DNA of 64,000 nucleotides from Nonomuraea glycinis (GTDB taxonomy: Bacteria; Actinomycetota; Actinomycetes; Streptosporangiales; Streptosporangiaceae): positions 185,440 through 249,439 of the forward strand of contig NZ_BMNK01000015.1 of the NCBI RefSeq assembly GCF_014646515.1, in the 5' to 3' direction. Positions within the stretch are counted from its first letter, which is position 1, and each line of letters starts with the position of its first letter. The notes under the pieces are model-generated. The model searched no databases. It was not told where the DNA came from and saw only the letters and a program-made list of their open reading frames with translations. Both the position numbers and the translations under genes were made by a program. Positions 35,063 to 43,026 of the stretch are shown here, in pieces.

Positions 35063-35929
35063 TCAGCCGCCGGTCATCCGCGCGAAGGCGGGATAGCCGA
35101 GCAGCAGCAGGAATCCGAGGACCGACAGGGCCATCGGGACGGTCATGGTCTCGGTACGGGAGCGGGCCTTGGCGACCTCGGCCGACAGGTCGGCCTCGCG
35201 CAGGGACTGGGCCTTGGCCATCAGGGTGTCGAGGATGCTCGCTCCCCGCGTCCCGGCGAGCTGGGCGATGGCTGCCAGGTCCGCCAGCTCGGGGACGTCG
35301 ACCTCCTGAGACAGCCGAGTGAGCTCGTCCCACGCGCTGCCGGTGCCCCGGCGCGCCGGGTCCAGGGCTTGCGCCAGCCGCTGGAAGGTCCACCCATGGC
35401 CGATCTTCGCCGCGGATTCCAGCGCCTCGGCCGGGCCCGCTCCCGCGGCGCGGGCGAGCGCGACCAGGTCGAGGTAGGCGACAATGGCCTGCCGGAACGC
35501 CGTACGCGCCTCGGCCGCCTGGCCGCGGACGGCGGCATCGGGGGCGAAGAACACCGCGACGGCAAACGCCAGGCACCCCGCCCACGAGACCGGCCAGGGC
35601 AGGACGACGCCGAGCAGCGCGCACCACGCCCAGAACACGAACGGCCCCGCCGCTCCTAGGGCGATCATCAACGCCTTCTGGGCGAGGTAGTCGTGGGACG
35701 TCTTGCCGAGCAAGGCCAGATCGGAGTGCGGGACCCGCGCGCCGATCTCCGTCCCGGAGAGTCTCGTGACCAGGCGTGATTTCCAGTCTTGCGCGGGTTC
35801 GGCCCGTGCGCCGGGCCGCAGACGTTCCATCGCGGGGGCGAGCGCCGGAGGGGAGGGAAAGGCGGTGGACAGGGCGAGGGCGACGCCGAGGCCGCTGACC
35901 GCGCCGCAGGCCAGCACGATCTCGATCAT
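35063..35929 (-). CDS. tadC: TadC-like inner-membrane platform protein
   Basis: 288 residues. An N-terminal hydrophobic segment, two central transmembrane helices (LIALGAAGPFVFWAWCALLG; WAGCLAFAVAVFFAP), a GspF-type cytoplasmic helical domain (AIVAYLDLVALARAAGAGPA) and a C-terminal transmembrane helix (MALSVLGFLLLLGYPAFA). This is the layout of TadC, which with TadB forms the pilus assembly platform. It overlaps tadB by four bases. Confidence 0.85.
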   Translation of the reverse strand: MIEIVLACGAVSGLGVALALSTAFPSPPALAPAMERLRPGARAEPAQDWKSRLVTRLSGTEIGARVPHSDLALLGKTSHDYLAQKALMIALGAAGPFVFWAWCALLGVVLPWPVSWAGCLAFAVAVFFAPDAAVRGQAAEARTAFRQAIVAYLDLVALARAAGAGPAEALESAAKIGHGWTFQRLAQALDPARRGTGSAWDELTRLSQEVDVPELADLAAIAQLAGTRGASILDTLMAKAQSLREADLSAEVAKARSRTETMTVPMALSVLGFLLLLGYPAFARMTGG

Positions 35930-36762
35930 GTACGTTCACCTGCGGTGTTGAGGAAGCGGTGCCCTTTGGGCGGCCGGGCCAGGCGGTGCAGCCAGGCGAA
36001 CGCGCCCGCGTACAGGCCGATCACGATCGCGAGCACGAGCTGCCCGCCGATCGTGCCGAACGGGGCGACGTAGGTGGTGTTGAGCAGGGCGAAGGCGGTG
36101 TAGCCGAGCAGCGCGCCGACGACCCAACGGGCGGTGACGCGGTGGGTGGCGCGTTCTGCGTTGATCTCCCGGCGGGCGGCGACGTCCTTGGCGACCGTAC
36201 GGGCCAGGCGTTGCAGCACCTCGCGCAGCCCTTGGCCGCGGGCCCGGCAGGCCAGGATCAGCGCACCGGCGATCATGTCGCCGGTGGGGTCGGCCAGGTC
36301 GTCGGCGAACGCTCGTAGGGCCTGCTCGGTGGGGGTGCGGTAGGTGAGGCGCCGGGCCAGGGCCCGGACCTCGGTGGCGATCGGCGCGGGTGGGTGGTCG
36401 GCGCTGGAGCGTAGTGCCTCCTCGATGCCCGCACTGCCGCCGAGCACGTCGGCCAGGTGGCGGATCCAGGCTTCCAATGCTTCGAGCTGTTCGATCCGCT
36501 GGACGGTGTCGCGGCTGGTCAGCATGCGGGGCAGCGCGACGGCGCCGACCGCGGCCCCGGCGGCAGCGACCGGCCAGCCGGTCAGCCACCACATCACGCA
36601 GAACGCTCCCAGTCCGTACGCCACCGGCATGGCCGCAGAGCGAGGTATCCGGCGCTTTGGTGGGCGGGGTGGCTGTACCGGAACCTGGCGTGATCCGGCG
36701 GCGGTCAGGAGGGGTCCGGCGATCAGCGCGGCTCCGGAGAGGGCGGCGAGCCAGCCGGTCAT
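35926..36762 (-). CDS. tadB: TadB-like inner-membrane platform protein
   Basis: 278 residues from ATG 36762, overlapping the ATPase stop. Hydrophobic N-terminal helices, the T2SSF-type domain (QLEALEAWIRHLADVLGGSA; ALILACRARGQGLREVLQRL) and two C-terminal helices. It partners TadC in the Flp secretion platform. The coding frame is clean throughout. Confidence 0.85.
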   Translation of the reverse strand: MTGWLAALSGAALIAGPLLTAAGSRQVPVQPPRPPKRRIPRSAAMPVAYGLGAFCVMWWLTGWPVAAAGAAVGAVALPRMLTSRDTVQRIEQLEALEAWIRHLADVLGGSAGIEEALRSSADHPPAPIATEVRALARRLTYRTPTEQALRAFADDLADPTGDMIAGALILACRARGQGLREVLQRLARTVAKDVAARREINAERATHRVTARWVVGALLGYTAFALLNTTYVAPFGTIGGQLVLAIVIGLYAGAFAWLHRLARPPKGHRFLNTAGERT

Positions 36763-38054
36763 GCCCAGCCTCCAGTGAACAGGCTGGGGTCGAAGCCGGC
36801 TGCGACCAGCTCGTTCATGCACTGCGGGATGGTGTTCGGCACCGCGCGGCCGTCGGGGCCGGGGACGTAGACGCGGTTGACCGCCGGTTCGAGGCCATCG
36901 GCGGGAGGCAGGACTTCGTGGATCTCGGCGACGTAGCGGCGGTTGACCAGGCCGTCCAGGTCGTGGCGGAGTTCGTGGCGCAGGTGGATGACGAAGTCCA
37001 CGGCCATGCCGATGGTGCGGAACAGCGTCTCCGGGGCGATCGACAGGCCGCCCGATCCGGCCAGGATGAGCATGCGGGAGAACACCTGGTCGGCGGAGTC
37101 GGCGTGCATGGTGCAGATGGAGCCGGCACCGCCGGTGTTCATCGCCTCCAGCATCGGGACCAGCTCGTCGCCGCGGACCTCGCCGACGATGATGCGGCGG
37201 GCGTTGAAGCGCAGGGCGTCCTCGATCAGCTGGTGGAGGGTGAGCGCGCCGAAGCCTTCGGTGTTGCCCTCGCGGGCCTCCAGGGCGAGTACGTCTCGGT
37301 GGCGGTCGGGCTGGGCGTGGAGGAAGAGCTCGTACTCCTTCTCCACGGTGGCGATCCGCTCGTCGGGGTCGATCTCGGCCGCCAGGGCTCGGGCGAAGGT
37401 GGTCTTGCCGTCGCCCATCCCGCCGGTGATCACGATGTCCTTGTGGGCGCGTACGGCGGCGGCCAGGAACGCGCGGCAGCTCTTGTCCAGGGTGTCGGAG
37501 GCCATCAGGTCGTCCAGGTCGGCGTGGAGCATGCCGTGTCTGCGGATCGACAGGGACGGGCGTGGTGTGACGCCCATCAGGGCGGCGATGCGCGTCCGGC
37601 CGACGGACAGGTGCAGGCGGGGGCGGGCGATGGAGAAGTCCCGGGCGGTCTGGCCTTGGTAGGCGGCCCAGCGGCGGACGTTGGCCACCAGGTCCTCGTC
37701 GCTGTCGGCGATGGGCGGGCCGAGCACCTTGCGGCCGTCGGAGTAGGTGATCCACACCTGGTCGCAGCCGTTGACGTCGATGTTCTCCACTTCGGGGTCG
37801 TCGACGAACGGCTGGAGGCGGCCCAGGGCGAAGATCTCGTTGTGGACGGCTTCGGCCAGCAGGCGTTCCTGCGGCAGGGTGGGGGCGCTGTTGCCGGCGA
37901 GGGTTCGGGTGTCGGCGTAGTCGCGGACCAGGTTGATGATGACGGCTCGCGCGTACTCGCGGACGGCTTCGTCGCCGGTGACCGTGGCGGTGTCGAGGGC
38001 TTGGGTCACCTGTGGCAGGAGTTCTCGTACTGCTTTCTGTACGTCGAAGCTCAT
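36759..38054 (-). CDS. tadA: TadA/CpaF-family secretion ATPase
   Basis: 431 residues from ATG 38054. This is a GspE/VirB11-type hexameric ATPase that powers Flp pilus assembly. Walker A is VITGGMGDGKTTFARA, the Asp box IATVEKEYEL, Walker B RIIVGEVRGDE, and the His box CTMHADSADQ. The N-terminal helical domain is short, as in actinobacterial members. It overlaps both neighbours by four bases. Confidence 0.92.
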   Translation of the reverse strand: MSFDVQKAVRELLPQVTQALDTATVTGDEAVREYARAVIINLVRDYADTRTLAGNSAPTLPQERLLAEAVHNEIFALGRLQPFVDDPEVENIDVNGCDQVWITYSDGRKVLGPPIADSDEDLVANVRRWAAYQGQTARDFSIARPRLHLSVGRTRIAALMGVTPRPSLSIRRHGMLHADLDDLMASDTLDKSCRAFLAAAVRAHKDIVITGGMGDGKTTFARALAAEIDPDERIATVEKEYELFLHAQPDRHRDVLALEAREGNTEGFGALTLHQLIEDALRFNARRIIVGEVRGDELVPMLEAMNTGGAGSICTMHADSADQVFSRMLILAGSGGLSIAPETLFRTIGMAVDFVIHLRHELRHDLDGLVNRRYVAEIHEVLPPADGLEPAVNRVYVPGPDGRAVPNTIPQCMNELVAAGFDPSLFTGGWA

Positions 38055-38779
38055 GATGCCGGCACCTGTTCGTACAGCCTGGTTCCGAGTGATCGGATGG
38101 CCCGGAGGAGGAGGGATCGTGACAGGTGGCGCTCGCTGCCTGTGCCGTGGGTCAGGACGGCTGCCGCTTTCGGATCGTGGGGGAGGTGGCCTGCTACGTC
38201 GATGTTCAGGGTCTTGGCCACTTCTCTGCGGCTGTAGGGGCCGTCGCCGGTCAGCAGTATTCGGGGGCTCGGCCGGTGGGCGCGGGCCGTCATGATCGTC
38301 GCAAGGCGGGGTGCGAGGGCGGACAGGTCCCGTAGCGTCGGCTGGGCGATGAGGAGGACGTGGTCCGCATTGGTCAGCAGGGGGAGGGGCGTGTCCGGGC
38401 CGCCGATGCGTCCGATGTCGGCGATCACATCTCCGGGCAGGGTGGCGAAGGTCTCGGCGATGTCCCGCCACAGCGGCTGGACCGATGAGATCTGGGAAGG
38501 GTTCGCCAGGCCGGGCAGGATACGGCGGTTGTCCGGGCCGTTCAGCTGCAGCACCTGTTCGGCCAGCGTGTTCGCTGCGCTGGCGCCGCGTCGTAGCTGT
38601 ACCGCCCACTCGCCCAGGCCGCGGTCCTGCTGGTGACCGACCAGGAACCCTGACAGGACGCTCCCGCCTGCTGGGTCGCACTCGGCGAACAGGACCGTAC
38701 GCGGCCAGGTCAGGGTCAGGGCCAGGCCGGCTGTGGTGACGCCGGGGCTGTGGCCGCCAGAGCACAGAACGATCAGCAT
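38051..38779 (-). CDS. tadZ: TadZ/CpaE-like P-loop localisation protein
   Basis: 242 residues. MLIVLCSGGHSPGVTTAGLAL is a MinD/ParA-type deviant Walker region without the usual lysine, followed by VLFAECDPAGGSVL (the switch Asp) and VIADIGRIG. TadZ proteins place the Tad machinery at the pole and often have atypical nucleotide sites. It overlaps tadA by four bases. Confidence 0.75.
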   Translation of the reverse strand: MLIVLCSGGHSPGVTTAGLALTLTWPRTVLFAECDPAGGSVLSGFLVGHQQDRGLGEWAVQLRRGASAANTLAEQVLQLNGPDNRRILPGLANPSQISSVQPLWRDIAETFATLPGDVIADIGRIGGPDTPLPLLTNADHVLLIAQPTLRDLSALAPRLATIMTARAHRPSPRILLTGDGPYSRREVAKTLNIDVAGHLPHDPKAAAVLTHGTGSERHLSRSLLLRAIRSLGTRLYEQVPAS

Positions 38780-38785
38780 GGTCGC

Positions 38786-39427
38786 TCACCCGGCTCGCGA
38801 CTGCAGGACGAGCGCGATCTGGCCATCCGCTGCCTGCCTGGCCAGTGTTGTCCCAGCCTGTGCCGGGACGACCAGGTCCACGACTACCAGGCCGTCCACG
38901 TCCGGCTGCCCGACTCGATCCACCTTGGCCGGATGATCCTGGGGGACTCCGCGGCCCGGCTCAGTGGTCGACGCCGTGGTGGCCACGACGCGGTCACCTG
39001 GTTGGATCCCTCTGGCCGGCAACCGGCTGGGCTTCAACGCCACCGGCACCACGACCTCGCCCGGCCCCGGCACCAGCGTCTCGGTCACGTGCGTCTGGGC
39101 GAGCAGGCTGCCCGCCTTCAGATCCACCGCGGCGCGCTTGCCGATCAGCGCGCTCTTGCCGGCCGCATCGACGGACTGGACCGCCGGATCCACGCCGAGC
39201 GCGACCGTACGCAGATCCTGCGCTTGAATCTGCTGGCCGACCGGCACATCACGAGCCATGACCAGCACCGGCACCCGCTGACTGGCCACCCCGTACACCT
39301 GCCAGGCCACCAGCGCCCCCAAGGCGGTCAACGCGACGCCGGCCACGAGCATCATCGGGCTGCGCCGGCTCGGCAGCGGACGCACCTGGCCCGTCTCCCT
39401 GGGCGGCGAGAGCCGCTGAAGCAGCAT
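38786..39427 (-). CDS. cpaB: CpaB/RcpC-like SAF-domain protein
   Basis: 213 residues from ATG 39427 (GAAGG upstream). One transmembrane helix (MMLVAGVALTALGALVAWQV), then a SAF domain (VLVMARDVPVGQQIQAQDL) and a C-terminal beta region (GEVVVPVALKPSRLPARGI, GDRVVAT). CpaB-like proteins bind wall glycans and stabilise Flp pilus assembly. A short decayed copy of its N-terminus lies at 50568-50720. Confidence 0.8.
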   Translation of the reverse strand: MLLQRLSPPRETGQVRPLPSRRSPMMLVAGVALTALGALVAWQVYGVASQRVPVLVMARDVPVGQQIQAQDLRTVALGVDPAVQSVDAAGKSALIGKRAAVDLKAGSLLAQTHVTETLVPGPGEVVVPVALKPSRLPARGIQPGDRVVATTASTTEPGRGVPQDHPAKVDRVGQPDVDGLVVVDLVVPAQAGTTLARQAADGQIALVLQSRAG

Positions 39428-39433
39428 CAACCT

Positions 39434-40255
39434 TCATCCCTTCGTCACGAGCGTCTGGGCCTCGACGATGCGGACCGGGAACGTGACCGACCTGGTGATC
39501 GGCGGTAGCGCGCCACCCGCGCCGCCGGAGCCGCGCCATGTGCCGGCCCAGGTGACCGACACGGTCACCTGGTGAGCGTTCGCCGGGCGTTGGAAGCGGT
39601 ACGAGCAGGTGGAGCTCTGCCGCGCGGCGGGGCGGCCGGGGTCGTAGGCGGTGCCTGGGCCGTCGCAGATGAAAGTGTTGCCCTCGCCTGTGTTGATGGT
39701 CATCCGCTGGGGCCTTGCCGTGGCCTCGGCCCAGACCCCGCCGGTACGCAGCCGCTTGGACTTGGCGGCCCACTGTCCGTTGGCCAGGTAGAACCAGTGC
39801 GGGAGACCGACCAGTCCCTCCCGTCCGCGTGGCGGAGCCGTGAGCACCTGCGGCGGTGTGATCGGGATTCGCTTGTACGCCCGCTGAGCGAGTTGCTCGG
39901 CGATGACGGCCGGGGTGCGCTTGTTCTCGATCCAGACGATCTTCTGGGTTCCGTTGGAACACTTGGCCAGGTACCAGGCACCCTTCTTCACCGGATCGGT
40001 GCTGAGGGGCCTGTCGGGATCGGCGTACTGCTGGCCCACCTTCTGGAGCCCGTTCGCGTACCACCATCGCTGGTAGGAGCAGGTGACCTTCGGCTGGCTG
40101 GCGCGAGTGGCAGGCGCGCGGCGGGACCTGTCCTGGGCCCAAATGGTGTAGCTGAGAGGCTGCGTTGCCACGCCGACACCATCTCCATCGTCGTTCATGG
40201 CAGGGAAACACATGAATGCGCCGACGAGGACAAGGGTCATGAGACCGGTGAACAT
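39434..40255 (-). CDS. Exported hypothetical protein of the Tad locus
   Basis: 273 residues. A hydrophobic N-terminus (MTLVLVGAFMCFPAM) serves as signal or anchor. The mature part has four cysteines (VTCSYQRW, AKCSNG, FICDGPG, STCSYRF), likely two disulphides, and a WYLA...VWI block. The family is unknown to me. It overlaps the upstream lipoprotein gene by 19 bases and precedes cpaB, so it is co-transcribed with the pilus genes. A decayed homologue with two stops lies at 49748-50563. Confidence 0.72.
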   Translation of the reverse strand: MFTGLMTLVLVGAFMCFPAMNDDGDGVGVATQPLSYTIWAQDRSRRAPATRASQPKVTCSYQRWWYANGLQKVGQQYADPDRPLSTDPVKKGAWYLAKCSNGTQKIVWIENKRTPAVIAEQLAQRAYKRIPITPPQVLTAPPRGREGLVGLPHWFYLANGQWAAKSKRLRTGGVWAEATARPQRMTINTGEGNTFICDGPGTAYDPGRPAARQSSTCSYRFQRPANAHQVTVSVTWAGTWRGSGGAGGALPPITRSVTFPVRIVEAQTLVTKG

Positions 40256-40806
40256 GGCTCAGTCAGCTGCGTCATCTTCGCGACTCGCCACATGCCGTCT
40301 GCCTCCTTGGCGAGGGCGGCGACCATGTATGTGTGGGGCATGCCATGGGTGAGGCGCTTTCCGGTCCGGTCGTCCGCTTGACCGGCTTTCCGAGCGTCTT
40401 GGCAGTCGCGCAGCAGAGCCCCGTCACCCCGGATGTCGACTTCGAAGATGTGGAAGACGGGCTGCCCCCAGGTGACCCGGCCCTGGGCGCGCAGCGCGGC
40501 GATGCCCTTCAACATCGTGCCCAACAGGGGCTGGGTCGCGACTGGCTTGAGAATCGCCCTTCGGTCCTGGGGCTGAGCGCGTTCGGCGAGCGGTCCGGTT
40601 CGGTACACCTCGCGGTACGCGGCCAGAATGGCTTCCTTGTCCGAGGTGGGGCTGGGAGTCGGTGCGGGAGTGGCAGAGAGCGCTGCCGTGGAAGACGGTT
40701 CGGGAACGGAGTCGCCGGATTGGCACGCGGTCACGGCAATTGCCGCAGAGACGAGCACTGCCATCAATGGCATAACTCTTCCGGAACTTGGCGAATCGCC
40801 CCTCAC
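40237..40806 (-). CDS. Lipoprotein of the Tad locus
   Basis: From GTG 40806 (AAGGGG upstream), 189 aa. Signal peptide with lipobox VTAC (AAIAVTACQSGD), then a Ser/Pro/Thr linker and a small domain (AILAAYREVY...ALLRDCQDARKAGQADD). It probably sits on the outer face of the membrane. The first gene of the minus-strand Tad operon; promoter DNA would lie in 40807-41282. It is homologous to the truncated copy at 49302-49766. Confidence 0.75.
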   Translation of the reverse strand: MRGDSPSSGRVMPLMAVLVSAAIAVTACQSGDSVPEPSSTAALSATPAPTPSPTSDKEAILAAYREVYRTGPLAERAQPQDRRAILKPVATQPLLGTMLKGIAALRAQGRVTWGQPVFHIFEVDIRGDGALLRDCQDARKAGQADDRTGKRLTHGMPHTYMVAALAKEADGMWRVAKMTQLTEPCSPVS

Positions 40807-41282
40807 CGACCAGCCCCTTGCATACGGCAATTGATTCACTACATATAGTTGCCAGGCTAGGTTAGTCGTCTCTTCCTGGCATCTGGCGTCACCATCAGCC
40901 GATCATTGCTCGATGTTTAGCCGCGGTCAGGAGGCCAGATTCACCCGGACGCTCGAAACAACGCTGAAAACGAGGCTTTTAAGCCAACGTGGCGGTATTG
41001 ATGCGACCGCCCTGAGCTGTCACCGCCATTCCGTCATGTCGCCAACCAGGAGCGACGTGCGTACGCAGAAGGTATCTGTTCTCGACGACAGTGACGTTCG
41101 CCTTCTCAGCATCCCGAAAAGGTTCGGAAACCCAAGACTGACCGGTGACGTTTCGGGGCGATTGTCGATTTTCGATGCCGCCTGCAGGAATATGCAGAGT
41201 CCCATGCACAGCTGTCTGGGTTTTTGGTCGTCGCATCTGGCCCGTGTTCCGGATGTGATCCGATCGCGGCAGGATCACCATC
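40807..41282. other. Divergent intergenic region
   Basis: 476 bp between the Tad operon (leftward) and a secreted-protein gene (rightward). It is less GC-rich near 40830-40870 (ATTGATTCACTACATATAG) and near 40960-41200, consistent with promoters in both directions. I find no gene I can support and no strong operator. Confidence 0.5.
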
Positions 41283-42080
41283 ATGAGAAGGATGATCACA
41301 GCTTTGGTGGCCTGTGGTGCGCTGCTGGCGGGGGCTGCTCCGGCGCAGGCGGTGACCAAGGACCCTGTTCGGGCGCTGAAGGCCGTGCTGGCGCCCGGAC
41401 ACGGCGTGCACTTCACCGAGACGGCCACTCTGCTGGACGGCATCGTCGAACAGGCGGAACGCCGACGTAAGGGGGTCTTCGAGTTCACCGCCAAGGGCGA
41501 TATCAAGGCCCTGGACATCACCACCACCGGGGGCGAGGACGGGCGCGAACGCGTCATCGGCTTCAACCACACCATCGGCGGCACCAGCTACCGGTCCGGC
41601 GGTCCCATCGGGAAATGGCTGAAGAAGGGCGAGACCTGGTGGAAGGATTCGCACCAGTTGCACCTCTGGCACACCGAGCTGCTCGGCTACGACGAGCAGC
41701 TCGTCAACCCGGCCGAGCCCGCGACCCTGGCTGCCCTGCTGAAGAACGGACAACGGAGCGGGGACACCGTCACCGGCGCGATCACCCTCAAGGAGCTTGA
41801 GCGGGTCTCCCGCTGGGCGCAGCACTCATCCCACAGTTCCCGGGACGACGACACAAAGCTCTTCTACACCCTAACCCTGACCTCGGCGGGACTGATCAGC
41901 AGAGTGCAGAGCGCGTACACCCTGATCGCGGGCCCGGACGAGCTGGTGGGCAAGACCTTCCACGTCGACACCCGCTACAGCCGGTGGGGCGGCAAGGTAT
42001 CGATCAAGACGCCGGACCCCCGCGAGACGACTACCGAGCTGTGCATCGAGGGCCGCTGCAACTGGCGCCTTCCGGGCTGA
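41283..42080 (+). CDS. Secreted hypothetical protein
   Basis: 265 residues from ATG 41283. A classical Sec signal peptide (MRRMITALVACGALLAGA, cleavage after AQA) leads into a beta-rich mature domain with GGTSYRSGG, WWKDSHQLHLWH and a C-terminal cysteine pair (ELCIEGRCNW). The overall form recalls LolA/LppX-type half-barrel exported proteins of actinomycetes, but the match is by shape only. It stands alone. Confidence 0.75.
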   Translation: MRRMITALVACGALLAGAAPAQAVTKDPVRALKAVLAPGHGVHFTETATLLDGIVEQAERRRKGVFEFTAKGDIKALDITTTGGEDGRERVIGFNHTIGGTSYRSGGPIGKWLKKGETWWKDSHQLHLWHTELLGYDEQLVNPAEPATLAALLKNGQRSGDTVTGAITLKELERVSRWAQHSSHSSRDDDTKLFYTLTLTSAGLISRVQSAYTLIAGPDELVGKTFHVDTRYSRWGGKVSIKTPDPRETTTELCIEGRCNWRLPG

Positions 42081-42561
42081 CGACGCGAGGGCTGGCGAGC
42101 GCCATCCGAATGCCTCATGCGGCACGGGCAGGCGAAGTTCGCATGCTGGTCCACGATCGACCACGCGGTCGCTGTACCGCGTTCGACTGGAGCGCCGGGG
42201 AAGCAGACCCGACACGACGCCCTCGCCCGCCCGCCGTCCATGCCGGGACCTCACCGTCGCGCACGCGAGTAGGGGAACGACTGCACCATAGCGCAGAGGA
42301 CTATGGACAAGCCGGTGCTTCATAGTCCTCTGCACAGACGCCCGAAAGCCCAGGACAGTCGTGCACACAACTTGGGAAAGTGACAACGGGTTTCGGGACG
42401 ATCGCCGGGAATCGCGTGATCGTCTGAACTGGGAATCCGCGGAGACGGCTCCGGCGCCGTGGAACCGTCCCGTAAACGACCGTCTCGCACTGCCTTGATG
42501 GCAAGTAACGCCTTCGCTACTTTCGGTCCCGCTCGCTCCGGTTGGGGAGCACTCTGGAGGC
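42081..42561. other. Intergenic region with one strong inverted repeat
   Basis: 481 bp without a supportable gene. It contains the inverted repeat at 42293-42333, annotated separately, and a GC-rich stretch before the next gene. The ribosome site TCTGGAGG for 42562 is at its end. Confidence 0.5.
42293..42333. terminator. Perfect 13-bp inverted repeat, possible terminator or operator
   Basis: The arms GCAGAGGACTATG (42293-42305) and its exact complement (42321-42333) flank a 15-nt loop. There is no T-run, so it may act as a factor-dependent terminator for the upstream gene or as a binding site for a dimeric regulator. Confidence 0.4.
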
Positions 42562-43026
42562 ATGTCGAAGACGACGCCTGAGGCGGAACGCGTGCCAGGA
42601 TCCCTGCTGTGGCGCGGCATGGCGATCATCGCGCTCGTGGCGTTGGTGGCCTCGCTGGTGGCGGGACTGCTGTGGTTCTTCGCCGATCCGCTGCACCTAC
42701 CCCCGGAACTGCTGGCCACTTTGGATCAACGGGCCAGCGTAATCGGCATGTTCGCCGGCATGCTGCTGGGCTCGGCCGGGCTCCTGGTCGCGGTGGTGGC
42801 ATTGCGCACACAGACGCGCCCCGACCGCGCCCCGGCCGACATCGCCCTGCCCGAGACGGTGACTCAGGTAACGGCCGAAGGCGAGCGGTCGATCGCGATC
42901 GACGGCGACAACACCGGCATCGTCTCCACCGGCGACGGCGCGCGGAACATACAGATGCGGGCGCGGGCCTCGGGGCAGGGTCGGGTGTACCAGGCCGGCG
43001 GCGATCAGAGGATCAACGAGCCATGA
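42562..43026 (+). CDS. Two-TM protein with C-terminal amyloid-like GRVYQAGGDQ motif
   Basis: 154 residues, with TCTGGAGG upstream of ATG 42562. Two transmembrane helices (about residues 20-42 and 58-80) are followed by a soluble stretch and a C-terminal peptide ARASGQGRVYQAGGDQRINE. The same peptide appears at the N-terminus of the overlapping NB-ARC gene (ATEQGRVYQAARDLTVN-like). In bacterial NLR systems such matched motifs (bacterial amyloid signalling sequences, RHIM-like) link a membrane-active effector to its STAND ATPase by homotypic assembly. It overlaps the ATPase by four bases (ATGA). The membrane-effector role is inferred. Confidence 0.7.
   Translation: MSKTTPEAERVPGSLLWRGMAIIALVALVASLVAGLLWFFADPLHLPPELLATLDQRASVIGMFAGMLLGSAGLLVAVVALRTQTRPDRAPADIALPETVTQVTAEGERSIAIDGDNTGIVSTGDGARNIQMRARASGQGRVYQAGGDQRINEP

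Noticed and set aside
36390..38237. Long plus-strand frame opposite tadA and tadB
   Set aside because: The complementary strand encodes an ATPase with intact Walker motifs. This frame has no recognisable features.
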